Positions 61,367 to 64,000 of a stretch of 64,000 nucleotides of DNA are shown here, piece after piece. The stretch comes from Bifidobacterium pseudolongum subsp. globosum (GTDB taxonomy: Bacteria; Actinomycetota; Actinomycetes; Actinomycetales; Bifidobacteriaceae). The stretch lies in NCBI RefSeq assembly GCF_004155535.1, contig NZ_RYUH01000009.1, forward strand, positions 62,001-126,000. The letters run 5' to 3'. Numbering within the stretch: position 1 is the stretch's first letter; every line of letters begins with the position of its first letter. Position numbers and translations under genes: made by a program. The notes beneath the pieces were generated by a model. That model had not been told where the DNA came from, ran no database searches, and worked only from the letters and a program-made list of their open reading frames with translations.

Positions 61367-62449
61367 TCACGCGAGCGTCTCGAGCGTGCGCATCGCCTCG
61401 ATGATCTGCGTGGGCGTCACGCCGGGCACGGCGGCATGGAACGGCGAGTCGGGGCCGGCCGCGAAATCGGCCACCGTCTGCAGGTTCCCATCGGTGAACT
61501 CGAGGTTCATCTGCTTCCACGAATGCGGCAGCCCGATGGTGGCGTAGAAGGGGAGCAACGCCTGCACTTCGCCATCCTTGCCTTCCACGAGCAGCTGCAC
61601 GAGCACGCCGTACGCCACTTTCTCGCCGTGCATCGTGGCGGCGGATCCGGCCACGCGCGTCAGGCCGTCGTGCACGGAGTGCGCCCCGGATTCACGCGCG
61701 CGCACGCCACCGAACCCGCCGACCGTGCCGGCCAGACCGATGATCGTGTTGATGAGCGTGCGCACATGCTCGTTGTCGTAGTCGCCCGCCCGCACGGCCT
61801 CGAGCGCCGGTTCGCTCTCCTCGAGCAGCATGTCGTGGATCAGGTGTGCGGAATGGTAGGCGAGCCGGTCGAAGACGGTCAGGTCGCTCGCCTGGTCGAA
61901 CACAGGCGCGGATTCGTACCATTTCGCGATCGTGTCGCCGATGCCGCCAACGAGTTTGTCGGCGCCGGCGCGCGCGATCAGTGACGAATCGACGAGCAGT
62001 GCGATGCTGTTGCGAGGGTGCACCGGTACGCCGAGGAAGCGGTGCTCGTCGTCGTAGTCCACCGAATACGGCGAATAGGCGGCGCACGCGCACGCGAGCG
62101 TCGGCACGATGATCAGGTCGAGGTCCAGGATCTCGGCCACGTTCTTGGCGGTGTCGGAAAGCTTGCCCGCGCCGATCGCCACGATCGCGTCGGCGTCGAG
62201 CGCGCGCGCCTGTTCGGCAAGTTCGCGCGCGTTGCGTTCGCTCGACGATCCGTCGTAGCGCAGCGCCGGCGCGAAGAACTCGCTCGAGCCGGTGTAGTCG
62301 AGGAACGCCTGGGCGGACAGTTCGCCGGTCACGATGACCGGGTGCGCGTAATCCTCGAGGTAGCTGGGCACGATGGAGGCCACGCCGGGGGTGCTGATGT
62401 AGCGGTTGGGGCCGGGACGGACGTCGGAATCTTGAACATTGGTTGCCAT
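61367..62449 (-). CDS. GldA-like iron/zinc-dependent alcohol dehydrogenase, copy 2
   Basis: 360 residues, closely similar to copy 1 over the full length, including runs such as PVIVTGELSAQAFLDYTGS, FAPALRYD and HSWKQMNLEFTDGNLQTVA. Differences gather near the N-terminus (TPGVASIVPSYLEDY) and in the helical domain. AAGGA precedes the start. The two copies are co-oriented with copy 2 upstream; they may share a transcript. The same metal ligand region is present (IGDTIAKWYES, SGAHSVHDGL, GEKVAYG), so both should be active. Confidence 0.88.
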   Translation of the reverse strand: MATNVQDSDVRPGPNRYISTPGVASIVPSYLEDYAHPVIVTGELSAQAFLDYTGSSEFFAPALRYDGSSSERNARELAEQARALDADAIVAIGAGKLSDTAKNVAEILDLDLIIVPTLACACAAYSPYSVDYDDEHRFLGVPVHPRNSIALLVDSSLIARAGADKLVGGIGDTIAKWYESAPVFDQASDLTVFDRLAYHSAHLIHDMLLEESEPALEAVRAGDYDNEHVRTLINTIIGLAGTVGGFGGVRARESGAHSVHDGLTRVAGSAATMHGEKVAYGVLVQLLVEGKDGEVQALLPFYATIGLPHSWKQMNLEFTDGNLQTVADFAAGPDSPFHAAVPGVTPTQIIEAMRTLETLA

Positions 62450-62757
62450 GGGAAAGCTGTCCTTACAACAAAAGGGTCAAATGCGAAAGAGGGCTCAGGG
62501 CCGTGCCGCACCAAGGGCCGTGGGTTGTGGCCGGTGTGCGGGGCTCCTCACCGTTGCGCGTGCGACGGTGAGCTTGTGGCCGGGTCGGCAACGTTGGGGC
62601 CGATTGTAGGACGACCGTTTGTATTTCGTGCACGCCATGTTCACTTCGAGAGGAAGGGCACCGGGCCGCGCGGCCCGTGGTCGGGGTCGCCGGGGACGGC
62701 GGAGTAGAGTGGGAAGCCGGCGGAACATGCGCCCCGAACACCAGCAAAGGATGAGCC
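62450..62757. other. Divergent intergenic region between the dehydrogenase and luxS
   Basis: 308 bases. It includes the perfect short palindrome GGGCCGCGCGGCCC near 62664-62677 and a TAGAGT box around 62703 that may serve luxS. I see no SAH riboswitch core and no gene. Confidence 0.55.
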
Positions 62758-63252
62758 ATGACTGAAGAACAGACCAGCAAGCCGCGCCCGGAAAGCTTCG
62801 AACTCGACCACACCAAGGTCAAGGCCCCGTATGTGCGGTTCATCGACACGCAGACCGGCCCCAACGGCGATGTGATCTCGAACTACGACCTGCGCCTTGT
62901 GCAGCCGAACGAGAACGCGATCCCCACCGCGGGCCTGCACACGATCGAGCACACGATCGCCGTGCTGCTGCGTGAGCGCATCCCCGGCTACATCGACTGC
63001 TCGCCGTTCGGATGCCGCACCGGTTTCCACCTGCTCACGTGGGGCGAGCATTCGCCCGAGGACGTGGCGAAGGCGCTGAAGGAATCGCTCGAGTTCATCG
63101 CGTATGAGGCCGAGTGGAGCGATGTGCCCGCCACCACCATCGAAAGCTGCGGCAACTACCGCGATCACAGCCTGTTCACCGCCAAGGAATGGGCCAAGGA
63201 CATCCTGGACAAGGGCATCAGCTCCGACGCCTTCGAACGCAAGGTCGTCTGA
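62758..63252 (+). CDS. luxS: S-ribosylhomocysteine lyase
   Basis: 164 residues. It cleaves S-ribosylhomocysteine to homocysteine and DPD, the precursor of autoinducer 2. The metal motif HTIEH is at 61-65, the catalytic cysteine lies in SPFGCRTGF, and the third metal ligand is the cysteine in ESCGNYRDH. In bifidobacteria the methyl cycle role is certain and AI-2 output has been reported; homocysteine could feed the CBS/lyase pair 8 kb away. The start follows GCAAAGGATGAGCC. Confidence 0.96.
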   Translation: MTEEQTSKPRPESFELDHTKVKAPYVRFIDTQTGPNGDVISNYDLRLVQPNENAIPTAGLHTIEHTIAVLLRERIPGYIDCSPFGCRTGFHLLTWGEHSPEDVAKALKESLEFIAYEAEWSDVPATTIESCGNYRDHSLFTAKEWAKDILDKGISSDAFERKVV

Positions 63253-63262
63253 GCGCGCCGAC

Positions 63263-63304
63263 AGTATTGTACGTATATATGCGTATATATGTATAAATAC
63301 ACAA
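63263..63304 (+). promoter_or_regulatory. AT-rich promoter region of the last acetyltransferase
   Basis: A run of TAnATA repeats (ACGTATATATGCGTATATATG then TATAAATACACAATG) stands out from the GC-rich surroundings between luxS and the next gene. It probably holds the promoter and possibly a palindromic operator. Confidence 0.45.
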
Positions 63305-63342
63305 TGGTTTGACCGCCACCCACCATCGTCGAGGAGTTACCG

Positions 63343-63867
63343 ATGCCGAATGCCTCATCGCGCCGCTTCCGCCACGCCACCATGCAGGACTACCCGCAGA
63401 TGGAGCGCATCTACGCCCATGCCCGCGAGCTCATGGCGCGCAACGGCAACCCGACGCAATGGGGCAACACCTTCCCGCGCCCCGAAGTGGTGCGCGACGA
63501 CATCGCCAACCACCGCACGATCCTGCTCGTGGACACTGTGGGCGGCCATGAGCGCATCCTCGCGCAATTCGCCGTGTGCCCCGGCCTCGACCCCACCTAC
63601 GCTACCATCGAGGGCGCGTGGCTCGACAACGACTCCTATGTGACCATCCACCGCATCTCCTCATCCGGCCTGGTGCGCCACGCCGCGCGCGACTGCATCG
63701 AATGGGCGCTCAAACACTACGGCAACGTGCGCGTGGACACGCACCCCAACAACAAGGCCATGCAGCATGTGCTCGAATCATGCGGTTTCGCCCGTTGCGG
63801 ACTGATCCAGCTCATCGACCGCGACGAAGACCTCACGCGCATCGCCTACCAGCGCCACGAATGGTGA
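63343..63867 (+). CDS. GNAT acetyltransferase
   Basis: 174 residues. The N-terminal RRFRHATMQDYPQMERIYAHARELM and C-terminal NVRVDTHPNNKAMQHVLESCGFARCG with IQLIDRDEDLTRIAYQR match GNAT proteins of the YjaB/RimI-like group found in Gram-positives; the central acetyl-CoA loop is weak (SSSGLVRHAARDCI). Substrate unknown. The start follows GAGGAG. It has its own AT-rich promoter region behind luxS. Confidence 0.8.
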   Translation: MPNASSRRFRHATMQDYPQMERIYAHARELMARNGNPTQWGNTFPRPEVVRDDIANHRTILLVDTVGGHERILAQFAVCPGLDPTYATIEGAWLDNDSYVTIHRISSSGLVRHAARDCIEWALKHYGNVRVDTHPNNKAMQHVLESCGFARCGLIQLIDRDEDLTRIAYQRHEW

Positions 63868-63935
63868 ATGTTCGTGCGCCCCACGGCCCCGCCCGCGTAT
63901 CGCATTCGTCACACGGCTGAGGCACAATACCGCCT

Positions 63936-64000
63936 ATGAGCGCACCCAATGCTGAAAAATGGCCGTTTTCCGGCCTCCAAGGCGAAGAGAACTACCACGC
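63936..64000 (+). CDS. N-terminal start of an unknown protein (partial)
   Basis: ATG 63936 opens a frame that runs to the window edge, product beginning MSAPNAEKWPFSGLQGEENY. CACAAT lies seven bases before the ATG and no ribosome site is seen, so the transcript may be leaderless. The 21 residues are not enough to name a family. Confidence 0.45.
   Translation, partial: MSAPNAEKWPFSGLQGEENYH

Noticed and set aside
1..64000. Insertion sequences, prophage genes, tRNA or rRNA genes
   Set aside because: No transposase, integrase, phage structural gene, attachment-site repeat or tRNA cloverleaf was recognised in any part; short tRNAs could be missed without a computed scan.

Overview
The window is about 64 kb of a high-GC Gram-positive chromosome, most probably a Bifidobacterium. 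I infer this from the GC-rich core genes, the many start codons placed 6-8 bases after a -10 box with no leader, the gene families (actinobacterial DapD, long FtsE, SLH-like repeat wall protein, CBS/cystathionine-lyase pair, LuxS, GH30), and the absence of sulfate assimilation here. The species cannot be fixed from the sequence alone. No rRNA, tRNA, CRISPR array, insertion sequence or prophage was recognised.

Layout. 1-3.6 kb: an AT-richer accessory edge with the tail of an unknown gene, a TIR-domain protein and a secreted wall protein. 3.7-11.9 kb: housekeeping genes (proS, a second ssb, an M13 peptidase, a DUF308-like membrane protein, map, gltA). 11.9-16.9 kb: a lower-GC cassette with response regulator, histidine kinase, lactococcin-972-type bacteriocin, its large membrane protein and an ABC ATPase, inserted directly behind gltA. 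16.9-24.4 kb: rlmH, dapD, a tiny membrane protein, prfB, ftsE, ftsX, a CHAP hydrolase and smpB. 24.4-38 kb: an accessory region with acetyltransferases, AlkD, MntP, a Nudix hydrolase next to a PLD-helicase-DUF3427 protein, a Panacea-Doc pair, a YefM-YoeB pair, a DUF559-like nuclease gene, and three copies of a 112-128 bp palindromic repeat, two of which flank the nuclease gene. 38-42 kb: a polar amino acid ABC operon with two paralogous binding proteins. 42-48.5 kb: an orphan response regulator, glmS, an RluA-type pseudouridine synthase, a lone sugar-binding lipoprotein and coaX. 48.6-53.9 kb: a complete oligopeptide ABC operon. 54.3-56.6 kb: the transsulfuration pair. 56.6-64 kb: an intracellular GH30 enzyme, recQ, two tandem GldA-like dehydrogenases, luxS, an acetyltransferase and the start of a further gene.

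How the parts work together. The bacteriocin cassette has sensor, regulator, toxin and export/immunity genes in one direction. ftsE, ftsX and the CHAP hydrolase form a septal peptidoglycan-splitting module. Both complete ABC operons carry strong intercistronic hairpins after a binding-protein gene, which fits higher expression of the binding protein than of the permease. The CBS/lyase pair, AlkD, RecQ, the Nudix hydrolase and LuxS cover sulfur-amino-acid supply, DNA and nucleotide repair, and methyl-cycle recycling.

The strongest candidates for undescribed biology are the palindromic repeat family around the DUF559-like gene, the Nudix/PLD-helicase pair, the TIR gene with its unknown upstream partner, and the two-component-controlled bacteriocin with its unusual extra propeptide.
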